The notes under the pieces are model-generated. The model had not been told where the DNA came from. It searched no databases and saw only the letters and a list, made by a program, of their open reading frames with translations. The translations under genes and the position numbers were made by a program. 64,000 bases of DNA from G965276675 sp965276675 (GTDB lineage: Bacteria; Acidobacteriota; Terriglobia; Terriglobales; Acidobacteriaceae): contig OZ255624.1 in the NCBI GenBank assembly GCA_965276675.1, forward strand, positions 3,782,001 through 3,846,000, given 5' to 3'. This document shows, in pieces, positions 42,296 to 51,183 of this stretch (position 1 is the first letter of the stretch; each line of letters begins with the position of its first letter).

Positions 42296-43219
42296 ATGGT
42301 GGAACTCAGGCTGTTGCAGGCCGCGGTCGTTGTTGCAGAGGAGCGTAGCGTTACGAGGGCCGCTGATCGCCTCGGCCTCACTCAGCCTGCGCTCAGCAAG
42401 CAGTTGGCCGAACTTGAGGATCGAGTCGGCTTTGTCCTGTTCGAGCGAAACAGTCAGCGTTTCGAAGTAACGGAGCCTGGCGCCGCCTTTATAGAACACG
42501 CGAGAATCGCTCTTGCTGAGATCGAACGAGCGGTGAACAGTGGAAGAGCGGCCTCACAAGGCTCAAGCTCCGTGATCTGTATCGTGAAATCCCCTTACAT
42601 TGATCCCTATTTCTCCTCAATAATGCGAACGATTCGCTTGCCGCTTTATCCCGACTTCGAGCTGCGCTTCTCTAGTCACTTCTCGAACGAAGCGCTGCGG
42701 ATGTTGCGTGCAGGTGAGGCTGATCTTGCTCTGACTTGCGGGCTCGGCGAGCCGAGTGGATTCAGCTCAACAAAGTGGGCGGAGGAAAGCCTTTTCGTTG
42801 CGCTGCCGGCGACAGATCCCCTCTGCTGTAGCTATGAGCTCCGACTAGCGGATTTGAGCAATCGCCGCCTAGCCCTCTTTGAACGGCATGTGAATCCAGC
42901 CATTTATGACAGACTGCGGCAGATACTTGCGGACGATAGCATACATCCTGCGGAGATCCAGCATGTGCAACAAGCCGAGGAGGCTGCAGCGCTTATCCTG
43001 CAGTGCGGGTGCATGTCACTGCTTACGAAGACTGGCGCGTGGCGGATCTTGGATGATGGCATAGCCATCAGACCGCTGAGTGACGAGAGGCTCGTCCTAA
43101 AGACATATCTGTCAGCTCGCCTGGAGGAAGATTCCAGACTCATCGCGGATTTCACTCGCAGCTTCGCACGAAAGCTTAGTCCGAAACCCGAGCAGCTCCG
43201 CTTTGCTCACGCTAGCTAA
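42296..43219 (+). CDS. LysR-family transcriptional regulator
   Basis: A 307-residue regulator from ATG 42296, with GAGGTGG ahead. N-terminal winged helix (about 1-60): ELRLLQAAVVVAEERSVTRA, ADRLGLTQPALSKQLAELED. C-terminal substrate-binding domain with FELRFSSHFSNEALRMLRAG and EADLALTCGLGE typical of LysR. It is convergent with the aldo-keto reductase operon, separated by the zinc-finger genes, and may regulate it; that link is inference. The effector is unknown. Confidence 0.88.
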   Translation: MVELRLLQAAVVVAEERSVTRAADRLGLTQPALSKQLAELEDRVGFVLFERNSQRFEVTEPGAAFIEHARIALAEIERAVNSGRAASQGSSSVICIVKSPYIDPYFSSIMRTIRLPLYPDFELRFSSHFSNEALRMLRAGEADLALTCGLGEPSGFSSTKWAEESLFVALPATDPLCCSYELRLADLSNRRLALFERHVNPAIYDRLRQILADDSIHPAEIQHVQQAEEAAALILQCGCMSLLTKTGAWRILDDGIAIRPLSDERLVLKTYLSARLEEDSRLIADFTRSFARKLSPKPEQLRFAHAS

Positions 43220-43234
43220 CGAAAGTCGTCGGGA

Positions 43235-43429
43235 TCAATGCGCTGAACTGGGAGGCTTTCTGTCGTCCGATGCGCGAATGGCTATGTTCAAAGCACCGGA
43301 GGAGTGGCATGACGGACACTGTATAACCCCTGAAACGAGCTCTGTCGACTTCGTTTCGGATCGAAGAAGAACATGACCGCATTTCTTGCATACATGAACT
43401 GCAATAGGTTTGTCCGTGTGTTCGGTCAT
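43235..43429 (-). CDS. Small zinc-ribbon-like protein
   Basis: A 64-residue protein from ATG 43429 (MTEHTDKPIAVHVCKKCGHV). Two Cys pairs, CKKC near residue 14 and CPSC near 38, look like a zinc-ribbon knuckle. No close family recognised. Start choice is uncertain because the ribosome site is weak. It is convergent with the LysR gene, with 15 bases between. Confidence 0.45.
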   Translation of the reverse strand: MTEHTDKPIAVHVCKKCGHVLLRSETKSTELVSGVIQCPSCHSSGALNIAIRASDDRKPPSSAH

Positions 43430-43785
43430 GCGTGTCCCATTTCGGCCCCGCAAACGTAACGATGGGCGGAGTCTTCGCGGTTTGTCAGCTTATTGCAACG
43501 CCACGAACCACTTTGGAAATTTCTCAAAATTCAGTTCTTCAGAATTTGTCTGAGTAGTGCATGCGTATGGCGGCTCTCATACACATCTCACGAAGCTTCC
43601 TGCTTCTATTGTGGACACTCTGCCGAACTGAAAATGCTCTCTTTGGGATTCTTCCGAAGCCACACCAAAGGCAGTCTTGACCATTTTGTAAAGTGAGGTT
43701 CTCATCGAACCAGGCGCTATTTGCGTGCTGAGTAGGGCAAGGATTGCACACAGCTTGCGAATCGACGCTTGCGATTGGAGCGACT
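43430..43785. other. Intergenic region upstream of the UBP zinc-finger gene
   Basis: No gene is supported in these 356 bases. A 67-codon open frame (43493-43696) has no ribosome site or recognisable domain, so it is left out. No terminator or clear promoter seen. The base composition is noticeably more AT-rich than the core part of the window. Confidence 0.4.
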
Positions 43786-44130
43786 ATGGATCGGCGTGGA
43801 ATTGACAGCAATGCGAAGCCATCCGGTGTCGGATGTGTCGAATGCCTCAAAAGCGATGGCTGGTGGCTCCATCTCCGTCGATGTGCCCAATGTGGGCATG
43901 TCGGTTGCTGCGACAGTTCGCCTCAACAGCACGCATCAAGGCACGCGCGTGAGACAGGTCACGCTGTTGCGCAAAGTTTTGAGCCCGGCGAAGAGTGGTT
44001 CTACAACTATGAGAGTGGTGCGATGTTCATGGGGCCAGAGCTTGCGCCGCCTCATTCACACCCTTTGGACCAGCCCGCACCCGGCCCCGGGTCCAAGGTT
44101 CCGCATAACTGGCGCTCACTGCTTCACTGA
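43786..44130 (+). CDS. UBP-type zinc-finger protein
   Basis: A 114-residue protein, ATG 43786 with GGAG ahead. Nearly the whole chain is a ZnF-UBP domain: GCVECLKSDGWWLHLRRCAQ, CGHVGCCDSSPQQHASRHAR and ETGHAVAQSFEPGEEWFYNY, supplying the Cys/His ligands and the pocket Trp and Tyr that in eukaryotes bind a free C-terminal Gly-Gly. Bacterial stand-alone copies are of unknown function, possibly binding ubiquitin-like peptides or flavin-reductase partners. It follows the LysR gene in the island. Confidence 0.82.
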   Translation: MDRRGIDSNAKPSGVGCVECLKSDGWWLHLRRCAQCGHVGCCDSSPQQHASRHARETGHAVAQSFEPGEEWFYNYESGAMFMGPELAPPHSHPLDQPAPGPGSKVPHNWRSLLH

Positions 44131-44185
44131 CGCTACCGGTTTTTGAACACAGGAACAGTGGCAACCCAAGCGGGTTGGCCCAGCC

Positions 44186-45298
44186 CTATGGAAGTGTGCT
44201 CACTGGAGTACCGCCGAAAACAAGGTTTTGTCGCGCCAGGGGCGTAAAGAGGCTATAAAGCATACGTGGCTCTGATGGAGAGCTGATGGAATCCAGCGCC
44301 GTGCGTTGCTCCTGGGTTAGCTGCAGATCCAACGCCGCGAAGTTGTCCTTCACCTGTTCGGGCCGACTTGCACCGATCAGCGTCGACGTGACGCCCGGCC
44401 TGCCACAGATCCATGCTAGCGCAACCCGCGCTGGGCTTTGCCCAACTTCCGCCGCGACCCGCTTGAGTTCATCGACTATTTTCCAATTGCGGTCGGTAAA
44501 CAACGAGTCACCAAACGGATTGGCTCCATCAAGCCGTCTGTCTTCTTCTGATCGCCTTTCCCTGCTTTTTGCAGCTTCGTTCGGTAAACCGCTGGCGCGA
44601 GGACCCGATGCTTCCACTTTGGTCCGATCATATTTGCCTGTGAGAAAGCCAAAGGCGAGCGGACTCCAGGGAACGATGCCGCTCCCAATCTCCTTCGCGA
44701 GTGGTACGTGCTCGTCTTCGATGTCGCGATTCACGAGCGAGTAGAAATACTGCATTGCGATGGGACCCGGGGTACCGCGTACCGAGGCCAGCGTAGCAAG
44801 CGTTGCGACGTACCACGCCGGCGCATTGGACATGCCCCAGTAGCGAATCTTACCTGCCCGCACCAAGGAGGTCATGGTTTCGAGCAGTTCCTCGGCCGGT
44901 GTCACCACGTCCCATATGTGTATCCAGAACAAGTCCACGGACTCCGTGCGCAGTCGTTTCAACGAGCTTTCGAGCGCGGTATGGAGATGTTTTGCCCCGT
45001 TCCCGCCGTTGTGAGCTCCTGGGCCTGCGGAAAATCCGGCCTTGGTCGCCAAGACGAGCTTGTCTCGCAGTTTTCGGTCAGCGATAAATGCGCCCAGCAT
45101 CTCCTCGCTCCGGCCGCCCGCGTACACGTCCGCAGTGTCAATGAAATTTCCGCCAGCTTCAACATAGGACTCGAAGACAGCCTTGGAAACTGTGTCGTCT
45201 GTTCCCCAACGCGCAGTTCCAAAGGTCATGGTGCCGAGTGCGAGAGGGCTGACTACGAGACCAGAACGGCCGAGAGTGCGATGATCCTTGAGTGTCAT
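44186..45298 (-). CDS. Aldo/keto reductase
   Basis: A 370-residue TIM-barrel oxidoreductase. Catalytic Asp and Tyr are in NFIDTADVYAGGRSEEMLGA, Lys in LVLATKAGF, His in DLFWIHIWDVV; the NADP-binding tail is STLIGASRPEQVKDNFAALD. It reduces carbonyl compounds with NADPH. ATG 45298 has AAGGAAT ahead. It is the last gene of a three-gene unit transcribed after an aldehyde dehydrogenase and an amidohydrolase. Confidence 0.92.
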   Translation of the reverse strand: MTLKDHRTLGRSGLVVSPLALGTMTFGTARWGTDDTVSKAVFESYVEAGGNFIDTADVYAGGRSEEMLGAFIADRKLRDKLVLATKAGFSAGPGAHNGGNGAKHLHTALESSLKRLRTESVDLFWIHIWDVVTPAEELLETMTSLVRAGKIRYWGMSNAPAWYVATLATLASVRGTPGPIAMQYFYSLVNRDIEDEHVPLAKEIGSGIVPWSPLAFGFLTGKYDRTKVEASGPRASGLPNEAAKSRERRSEEDRRLDGANPFGDSLFTDRNWKIVDELKRVAAEVGQSPARVALAWICGRPGVTSTLIGASRPEQVKDNFAALDLQLTQEQRTALDSISSPSEPRMLYSLFTPLARQNLVFGGTPVSTLP

Positions 45299-45472
45299 GT
45301 AATTCCTTAGTGTTCGCTACGACACTTCGATGCAGCTGCACTCGCAGCTCACACGATGGCGTGATTGAGCGCATGTCGACCTTGGCGCGAGATGGCGCGG
45401 GCCGGAGGAAAACTGCAGCCCGTTGCAACGACGATCATGTTCGCTTGGCCAGGCTAGCTCCCGAGCCCAGCA

Positions 45473-46507
45473 TTATGAGCCTGAACTCGCCACAGAAGAA
45501 GTAGTCGCGGCTCCTACTTTCAACTTGAAGAGGTTGGCGGCATTTTCTCGCCCGACCTTTGCCTTCACGCCATCCGGCATCTGCGCTTCGTCGAACCACT
45601 GGGAAGCCGCCCTCATTTGTTCGTACGGATAGTCCACCGAGAAGAGGATATGATCCTCGCCCAACTCGTTGATTGCTTCCATGAGTGGCTTCGTGTGGTG
45701 GTGTCCGCTCGACGTGAGCCAAAAATTGTTGGCAAAGTAATAGCTAGGGCGACGCTTCGCCTTCGAGCCGCGCTCCCCGTCGAATTGCTCGTCGAGACGG
45801 TGTTGCATGCGTGGAAGGATAAATGGCAGACCCTCTCCGAGATGTCCCAACAACACTTTAAGATTGGGGAGATCATCAAAGAGACCGCTGAGCATGAGCC
45901 GAAGCGCATGGCTCGAAGTCTCATACGTGAATGCCCAAGCTGAGCCGCCGAGCTCTGGGTAACCCTGAATGCTGCGTGTTTGGCTTGGCAGCGGCTCACG
46001 CGGGTGTAGGTACAAGGGAACGTCAAGTTCCGATACAGCAGCCCAAAATTCCCGCAGGGGCTCCGCATCCAGATACTGGATATCTTCGTCCCCTGCCCTA
46101 TTCGTGTAGCCGTTCACCAATACGCCCCGCAGGTCTAATTCGCTGACAGCGCGGCGGAGTTCCGCCACGGCGAACGCGGTGTTTTGTAGCGGGACCGCTG
46201 CAAACGCCGAAAATCGGTCCGGATGCTTGCGAATTAGTGAAGCTGCATAGTCATTGGAAGCCGCTGCCACTTCGTTTGCCTTGGCAGGGTCGACAATTCC
46301 TTGAACGCCGGGTGAGGTCAGTGAAAGAACGCAGATCTCGATGCCCGCACGATCCATATCGCGCAAGCACATATCCGGATCTAGCAATCTGGACTCGATG
46401 TCCTTGGTGTATGCCAAACCATTTCGGCCAGACTCACCCTTTGCATCCCAGTACTGATTATTTACTTTTGTAGAAAAGTGTTCTTCGATAGCGATCTTGC
46501 CTTCCAT
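45473..46507 (-). CDS. Amidohydrolase-2 family decarboxylase (gamma-resorcylate/dihydroxybenzoate type)
   Basis: A 344-residue TIM-barrel metal enzyme. The start reads MEGKIAIEEHF, with the E-x-H metal pattern of the decarboxylase branch rather than the H-x-H of ordinary amidohydrolases. DVPLYLHPREPLP, LLGHLGEGLPFILPRMQHRL (metal His and Glu) and HILFSVDYPYEQMRAASQWF follow. Relatives reversibly decarboxylate 2,6-dihydroxybenzoate, 2,3-dihydroxybenzoate or 5-carboxyvanillate. AAGGAGAG lies ahead of the ATG at 46507. It is the middle gene of the unit with an aldehyde dehydrogenase, suggesting oxidation of an aromatic aldehyde followed by decarboxylation; inference. Confidence 0.82.
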   Translation of the reverse strand: MEGKIAIEEHFSTKVNNQYWDAKGESGRNGLAYTKDIESRLLDPDMCLRDMDRAGIEICVLSLTSPGVQGIVDPAKANEVAAASNDYAASLIRKHPDRFSAFAAVPLQNTAFAVAELRRAVSELDLRGVLVNGYTNRAGDEDIQYLDAEPLREFWAAVSELDVPLYLHPREPLPSQTRSIQGYPELGGSAWAFTYETSSHALRLMLSGLFDDLPNLKVLLGHLGEGLPFILPRMQHRLDEQFDGERGSKAKRRPSYYFANNFWLTSSGHHHTKPLMEAINELGEDHILFSVDYPYEQMRAASQWFDEAQMPDGVKAKVGRENAANLFKLKVGAATTSSVASSGS

Positions 46508-46550
46508 GAATGCTCTCCTTCACCGATTTGAGCTTGATCGAAGCTCTCTC

Positions 46551-48041
46551 TCACGACGCTTGATGTGGACGAGGAATGATCCCTGCGTTGAAAGCGATGT
46601 GCTTGTACTCGAGGAACTCGTTAATGGCACTCAGTCCGTTCAGGCGACCGTTGCCACTCGACTTGAAGCCACCTTCTTCGAATTCGTCGTAGACTACTGC
46701 CCAGTCGTTCACCCAGATTGTTCCGGCTTCCAGTTCGCGAGCGACACGCAACGGACGATCCACGTCACGGGTCCATATGCTTGCCGCCAGCCCATAGCTG
46801 CTGTTATTAGCAAGCTCCACAGCCTCCGCTTCAGAATCGAAGACGGTCAGAGTCAAGACAGGTCCGAACACTTCCTCCTGAAACAACGGAAGTGATGGGT
46901 TGTCGACTTCGAGCAGAGAGGGACGGTAGAAAGCACCCTTTGCGAGCGGACCGTCAGTGATAGGGCCGCCCCGCAGGAGCACTTTCGCACCCTGAGCAAT
47001 GGCATCATTCACCATGGCGTCGACCCGATCAACGTTCTTCTTGTCAATCAGTGGTCCCATATCGCTGGCCGGATCCGATGCAGGGCCCACTTTGACACGC
47101 CCGAGCCTCTCACTCATCAGTGTGCGAACTCGCTCCGCCATACCCTTTTGAACCAACAGACGAGATCCGGTCATGCAGAATTGGCCGGCAAACACGGTCA
47201 GAGCTTTTTCAAGCTGGGTAGCGGCCGCATCCAGATCCGCATCGTTAAAAACCAGCATTGGAGTTTTCCCTCCAAGCTCGGTCTGAAAGATCTTAAGAGT
47301 GGAGGCCCCCGCCGCGGAAATTGCTTTGGCAGTCTTGGTGCTGCCTGTAAAGCTGATGACTCGGATGGCTGGGTGCTCCATGAGCAAAGCAGATCCCCCG
47401 CTACCACTTTCAGTGAAAACGTTGCAGACGCCTTTCGGTAGATCGACCTGAGCGAGGATCTGGCTGAACAGCCAATTCGTTTGTGCGGTGACGCCCGGCA
47501 ACTTGATCACGGCCGTCGTGCCTGCTGCTAAGGCTGGAGCTAGAGACCGAATTGTCAGGATCAAGGGTGAATTGAACGGTGCTACAACGCCTGCAACGCC
47601 GATGGCGGAACGGGTAACCATCGAGAACCGGCCCGGCTTCACCTCAAGAGCACGACCGTAGTCCGTAAGCACTACCGCAGCCCAGAAGCGCAGCTTGCTT
47701 GGAATCATGTCCACTTCGAATTGCGCTTCTCGACGAACTTTCCCGTTCTCAAGCGACAAAATGGAAACAAGTTCGTCTCGGCGGCTCTCGAATGCTTCCG
47801 CCAGTTGATTCAAGACTCGCGAACGAAGTTGCCGATCGTCTTTCCATGGCGACAACTTGAACGCTCGAGACGCAGCCTCAATGGCGACACGCGCGTCGTC
47901 GCTGCTCGCGTCGGCGTAGCTTCCAATTTGTTCTCCCGTAGCAGGATCGAAACTAGCGCTTCGATTTGAAGCCTCAGTCCAGTTTCCATCAATCCAATTC
48001 CTTGCCTCGCCTGGAGGCCCTTGGGTCAAAGCGTTCGCCAT
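46551..48041 (-). CDS. NAD(P)-dependent aldehyde dehydrogenase
   Basis: A 496-residue enzyme. Catalytic Glu in FQTELGGKTPMLV and Cys in FAGQFCMTGSRLLV; cofactor-fold segments are VAPFNSPLILTIRSLAPAL, VISFTGSTKTAKAISAAG and the C-terminal SSYGLAASIWTRDVDRPLRV. ATG 48041 has AGGAAAGG ahead. It is the first gene of the three-gene unit that continues with the decarboxylase and the aldo-keto reductase. The aldehyde is unknown, but an aromatic one is plausible from the neighbours. Confidence 0.93.
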   Translation of the reverse strand: MANALTQGPPGEARNWIDGNWTEASNRSASFDPATGEQIGSYADASSDDARVAIEAASRAFKLSPWKDDRQLRSRVLNQLAEAFESRRDELVSILSLENGKVRREAQFEVDMIPSKLRFWAAVVLTDYGRALEVKPGRFSMVTRSAIGVAGVVAPFNSPLILTIRSLAPALAAGTTAVIKLPGVTAQTNWLFSQILAQVDLPKGVCNVFTESGSGGSALLMEHPAIRVISFTGSTKTAKAISAAGASTLKIFQTELGGKTPMLVFNDADLDAAATQLEKALTVFAGQFCMTGSRLLVQKGMAERVRTLMSERLGRVKVGPASDPASDMGPLIDKKNVDRVDAMVNDAIAQGAKVLLRGGPITDGPLAKGAFYRPSLLEVDNPSLPLFQEEVFGPVLTLTVFDSEAEAVELANNSSYGLAASIWTRDVDRPLRVARELEAGTIWVNDWAVVYDEFEEGGFKSSGNGRLNGLSAINEFLEYKHIAFNAGIIPRPHQAS

Positions 48042-48273
48042 ACGGAACCTTTCCTGTGTAACATCCGTCCCAAATCAAAGAGGTTGAATGCGCCGGTTTA
48101 CGCGCCCTTCCATCAACAGACCTAGATACTAGGGCGAGCGGAATTCCATTAGTGCAGTCATTTAGGGTGGATCGACGCGCACACTTCAGAGCCGAACCGA
48201 CCAGGCATGAGTTCGATCCCGCTGTTAGCGCAACGTGTTACACATGGAGCTCTTGGTCGAATAATCTTGCTGT
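48042..48273. other. Intergenic region between the cNMP/TrxR fusion and the aldehyde dehydrogenase
   Basis: No gene seen. CCTAGATACTAGG (48121-48133) is a perfect palindrome with 5-bp arms about ATA, roughly 80 bases ahead of the aldehyde dehydrogenase start, and could be a repressor or LysR-type operator. No clear promoter elements were identified. Confidence 0.35.
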
Positions 48274-50016
48274 CTAGGCGACGGCGGCGACCAAGCCTTG
48301 TGGGAAGCTGCAGCTGCGCAGTGACGAGGAACGAGCACTGCTGGAGTTCGTTGCGGAAGCAGGATCGTTGGTTCCTTCGGTCGCGAGGAAATTATGAACG
48401 TCCGAGATGACGGCGGCACCTTCCCCAGCAGCTGCCGCAACACGCTTTACGGAACCTCCCCGGATGTCTCCTATTGCAAAAATCCCTTGGACCGAAGTCT
48501 CAAAACGACTGCGGGAGTTTCCGGTGACGACGAAGCCTCTGCCGTCAAGCGTGACGCAAGAACCCAGCCAGTCAGAGTTCGGCGTCGCACCGATCATCAC
48601 GAAGACGGTAGTAAGATTCTCGGTAGAGTGCTCTCCTGTCCTTGTGTTTCTCCAAGTTACGGACTCCAAGCTGCTCCTGCCTGTGAGCTCGCTGATCTCT
48701 GTTTCAGTATGGATCGTGATGTTGGCCATTCGCTCTATCCGGCTTATCAGGTACTGAGACATGCTTGCCTGCAGGCTCCGGCCACGCACAAGAAGGTGCA
48801 CATGATCAGCATGAGCAGAAAGAAAGAGTGCTGCCTGCCCTGCTGAGTTGCCGCCTCCAACGACGGCCGTTTGCTGATTTCTACAAAGCTTCGCTTCCAT
48901 TCCGGTCGCTGCGTAGTGGATACCCCTATACTCGAACCGCTGATAGTCTTTGACGTGCAGTTTTGAATAAGTAGCGCCCGAAGCGATGATGACCGCGCGC
49001 GTTCGAACCTCCGTCCCATCGCTTAGCAGCAAACGATGAAGCGGCCCGTCCGAGCGAATGCCGCACACTTCTCGAGAGATTACAATCCGGGCACCAAATT
49101 TGTGTGCCTGCATCAAAGCACGATCTGCCAGTTCCTGCCCCGATAAACCTGTTGGGAAACCAAGATAGTTCTCTATTCGAGAACTAGTACCGATTTGGCC
49201 ACCAGGCGCTTTCCCGTCCAGCACGACCACCGACAGACCTTCAGAGGCGCCGTAGACTGCAGAGGCAAGACCCGCAGGTCCAGCGCCGACAATCACTACG
49301 TCATACACGTCTCTCGTTTGAATGGTGTCCGTCAGACCGATCTCTTCGGCGAGATCGGGCAGCTTGGGCTGGTACAGCAGCTTTCTCCCCGGTAAAACGA
49401 CAACCGGCAGCCCCGCCTGACTTGACACAGCGGGCAGCCCTGTCGCTGCCTTGGCCTGTTCGTCAAAATGGACAAAGCGGTAGGGATAGTTGTTTCTCTC
49501 CAGGAACTCCTGTACCCGGAGGGTTTGCGGGTCTTTGGGACAGCCCACAAGGAGAACTCCGCGGACATTTCCTCTCATCATGGCTGCTCGACGGAGAATG
49601 GCGGCTCGGATGATGATGTTTGCAATCTCTCCCTCTGCGTCGAGCAGACCGCGGATCCTTTCTCGGGGTATTCGCAGCAGCAGCGAATCAACGCGCGCAA
49701 CGCCGTCCGCCAGGGTTCTTCGTGACGTGATGAGATCAAGCTCGCCGATGAACTCTTTTGCCTGTTTCCGTGCGACGAGTATCCGCAGGCCTTCATGATC
49801 AGTTGCAATGATGTCTACACCACCCTGCAAGATCACGAACATGTCGTTGTCACGTTGACCCGCGTGAAAGAGGAATGTTCCCGCTTCGACTGCTTCCTCC
49901 TCGCCGTAGACCCTCAGTCGCCTAATCGCATCACCTGAAAATACAGGGAACGCGTCGCTGCCGCCGCAATCACCACTGTTTTGCAAGTTGCGAAGTCGTC
50001 TTGGATTTTTGGACAT
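48274..50016 (-). CDS. Fusion of cyclic-nucleotide-binding domain and thioredoxin-reductase-like flavoprotein
   Basis: A 580-residue protein from ATG 50016, with AGGAGAGGGT ahead. Residues about 25-150 form a cNMP-binding fold (AGTFLFHAGQRDNDMFVILQ). About 155-215 is a glutaredoxin-like segment with one Cys (GVLLVGCPKDPQTLRVQEFL). About 240-555 is a TrxR-type FAD/NAD domain: YDVVIVGAGPAGLASAVYGA, APGGQIGTSSRIENYLGFP, TAVVGGGNSAGQAALFLSAH and GIFAIGDIRGG. The normal redox CxxC is missing; the site reads RGIHYAATGMEAKLC. Similar fusions are known in actinobacteria and acidobacteria. It follows a two-component cluster on the same strand. Confidence 0.88.
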   Translation of the reverse strand: MSKNPRRLRNLQNSGDCGGSDAFPVFSGDAIRRLRVYGEEEAVEAGTFLFHAGQRDNDMFVILQGGVDIIATDHEGLRILVARKQAKEFIGELDLITSRRTLADGVARVDSLLLRIPRERIRGLLDAEGEIANIIIRAAILRRAAMMRGNVRGVLLVGCPKDPQTLRVQEFLERNNYPYRFVHFDEQAKAATGLPAVSSQAGLPVVVLPGRKLLYQPKLPDLAEEIGLTDTIQTRDVYDVVIVGAGPAGLASAVYGASEGLSVVVLDGKAPGGQIGTSSRIENYLGFPTGLSGQELADRALMQAHKFGARIVISREVCGIRSDGPLHRLLLSDGTEVRTRAVIIASGATYSKLHVKDYQRFEYRGIHYAATGMEAKLCRNQQTAVVGGGNSAGQAALFLSAHADHVHLLVRGRSLQASMSQYLISRIERMANITIHTETEISELTGRSSLESVTWRNTRTGEHSTENLTTVFVMIGATPNSDWLGSCVTLDGRGFVVTGNSRSRFETSVQGIFAIGDIRGGSVKRVAAAAGEGAAVISDVHNFLATEGTNDPASATNSSSARSSSLRSCSFPQGLVAAVA

Positions 50017-50101
50017 ACCCTCTCCTGCGAGTTTCAGCGCCAAACGTGATGTTGTTCACACAAGATCGACCTCAGACCGATTCGCATCTGCCTCGCGGTT
50101 G

Positions 50102-50470
50102 TCACGGACTTGTTTGTTGGAGCGTCCGCGCCACTTGTGCCACGAGAACTGCTCCTCGCACAGGTTTGCTGAAGAACGCGACAGCACCGTCTTCGAGTAG
50201 AAGTTTTTGAAGCGGTTCGGAAGCGTGGGCACTGATGCTGATAATTGGAACCTTGCATGACTCAAGACGCAATTGACGCTGAAGTTGAAGCCCAGTCATG
50301 CCGGGCAGGCGGAAGTCGACAACAAGCAGCGAAATGCGAGAGCGATCGGGGGAGGCAAGGAACGATTCGGCCGAATCGAACGTTAGGGCCTTGTACCGTG
50401 CAGCTCCTAAAACACTTGTCAGACCACGGCTGACATCCTCGTCATCCTCGATGATTCCGATCAGTGCCAT
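50102..50470 (-). CDS. Single-domain response-regulator receiver
   Basis: A 122-residue stand-alone receiver domain from ATG 50470 (MALIGIIEDDEDVSRGLTSV). Phospho-acceptor Asp in LLVVDFRLPGMTGLQLQRQL, the later Ser in PIISISAHASEP, and the Lys in FFSKPVRGAVL are all present. There is no output domain. It lies between the FixJ-like regulator and the cNMP/TrxR fusion, all on the minus strand, and may act as a phosphate sink or connector for the FixL-like kinase. Confidence 0.85.
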   Translation of the reverse strand: MALIGIIEDDEDVSRGLTSVLGAARYKALTFDSAESFLASPDRSRISLLVVDFRLPGMTGLQLQRQLRLESCKVPIISISAHASEPLQKLLLEDGAVAFFSKPVRGAVLVAQVARTLQQTSP

Positions 50471-50566
50471 ATTATGTTCTATCTCGTTCACGGAGCACCT
50501 TCCCTCAATAACGAAAGGGTACCGAGCCGCACTATGGCCGTCCATCCTGCTTTAGCACGAGTGACC

Positions 50567-51179
50567 TCATCCCGAAGCTGTTCTCTGGTACATACGCATC
50601 AGAGCCGCTAGCGAGTCTGCTCCTGTCTTCTCCATGATGTGAGCCCTATGCGTCTTGACTGTGAGCTCACTCATGTCCAAACGATCAGCAATTTGTTTGT
50701 TGAGAAGCCCCTCGGCAATCAAGTCGAGCACAGTTCTCTCCCTCGGAGTGAGGCGTTCGAATCGAGCAGTCAACTCTGCACTTTGTAGGCGATTATTTTG
50801 ACGGGTTTGATCTTGCACGAGTGCTTGTTGAACCGCCTCCAACAGATCCTGACCCCGGACGGGTTTTGTGAGGAACTCAACTGCACCCATCTTCATTGCC
50901 CGCACGCTCATGGGCACATCACCGTAGCCGGTAGTGAAGATGATCGGAATCTGAACATCCGCCGCCACCAACTGTCTCTGCAATTCCATCCCACCCATCC
51001 CAGGCAAGCGCACGTCAAGAATTAGGCAGCTAGGTACTTCTGGCCGCTGCCTCAAGGAATTCCGATGCCGACCGAAAACTACGGACTGCAATTTGAACAG
51101 ATCGAAGAACGCTTTCGAAGCCGTTCCTGACCGCGTCGTCATCATCGACGATGTAGACCATTTGAGACGGGTTTCTCAT
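50567..51179 (-). pseudogene. FixJ-like LuxR-type response regulator, frameshifted
   Basis: From ATG 51179, five bases after the kinase stop, the frame reads MRNPSQMVYIVDDDDAVRNG and on to EFLEAAARST, then meets TAG near 51034. One base out of frame it resumes as SCLILDVRLPGMGGMELQRQ and continues with a receiver end (FLTKPVRGQDLLEAV) and LuxR HTH (LTPRERTVLDLIAEGLLNKQ, LDMSELTVKTHRAH) to the stop at 50567. Removing one T near 51032 restores a full FixJ-like protein of about 203 residues. The in-frame remnant lacks the N-terminal receiver half. It may be a true null or a sequencing error. Confidence 0.8.
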
Positions 51180-51183
51180 CTGA

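Noticed and set aside
43493..43696. 67-codon + strand open frame between the zinc-ribbon and UBP genes
   Set aside because: No ribosome site, no domain, and atypical composition; not supported as a gene.
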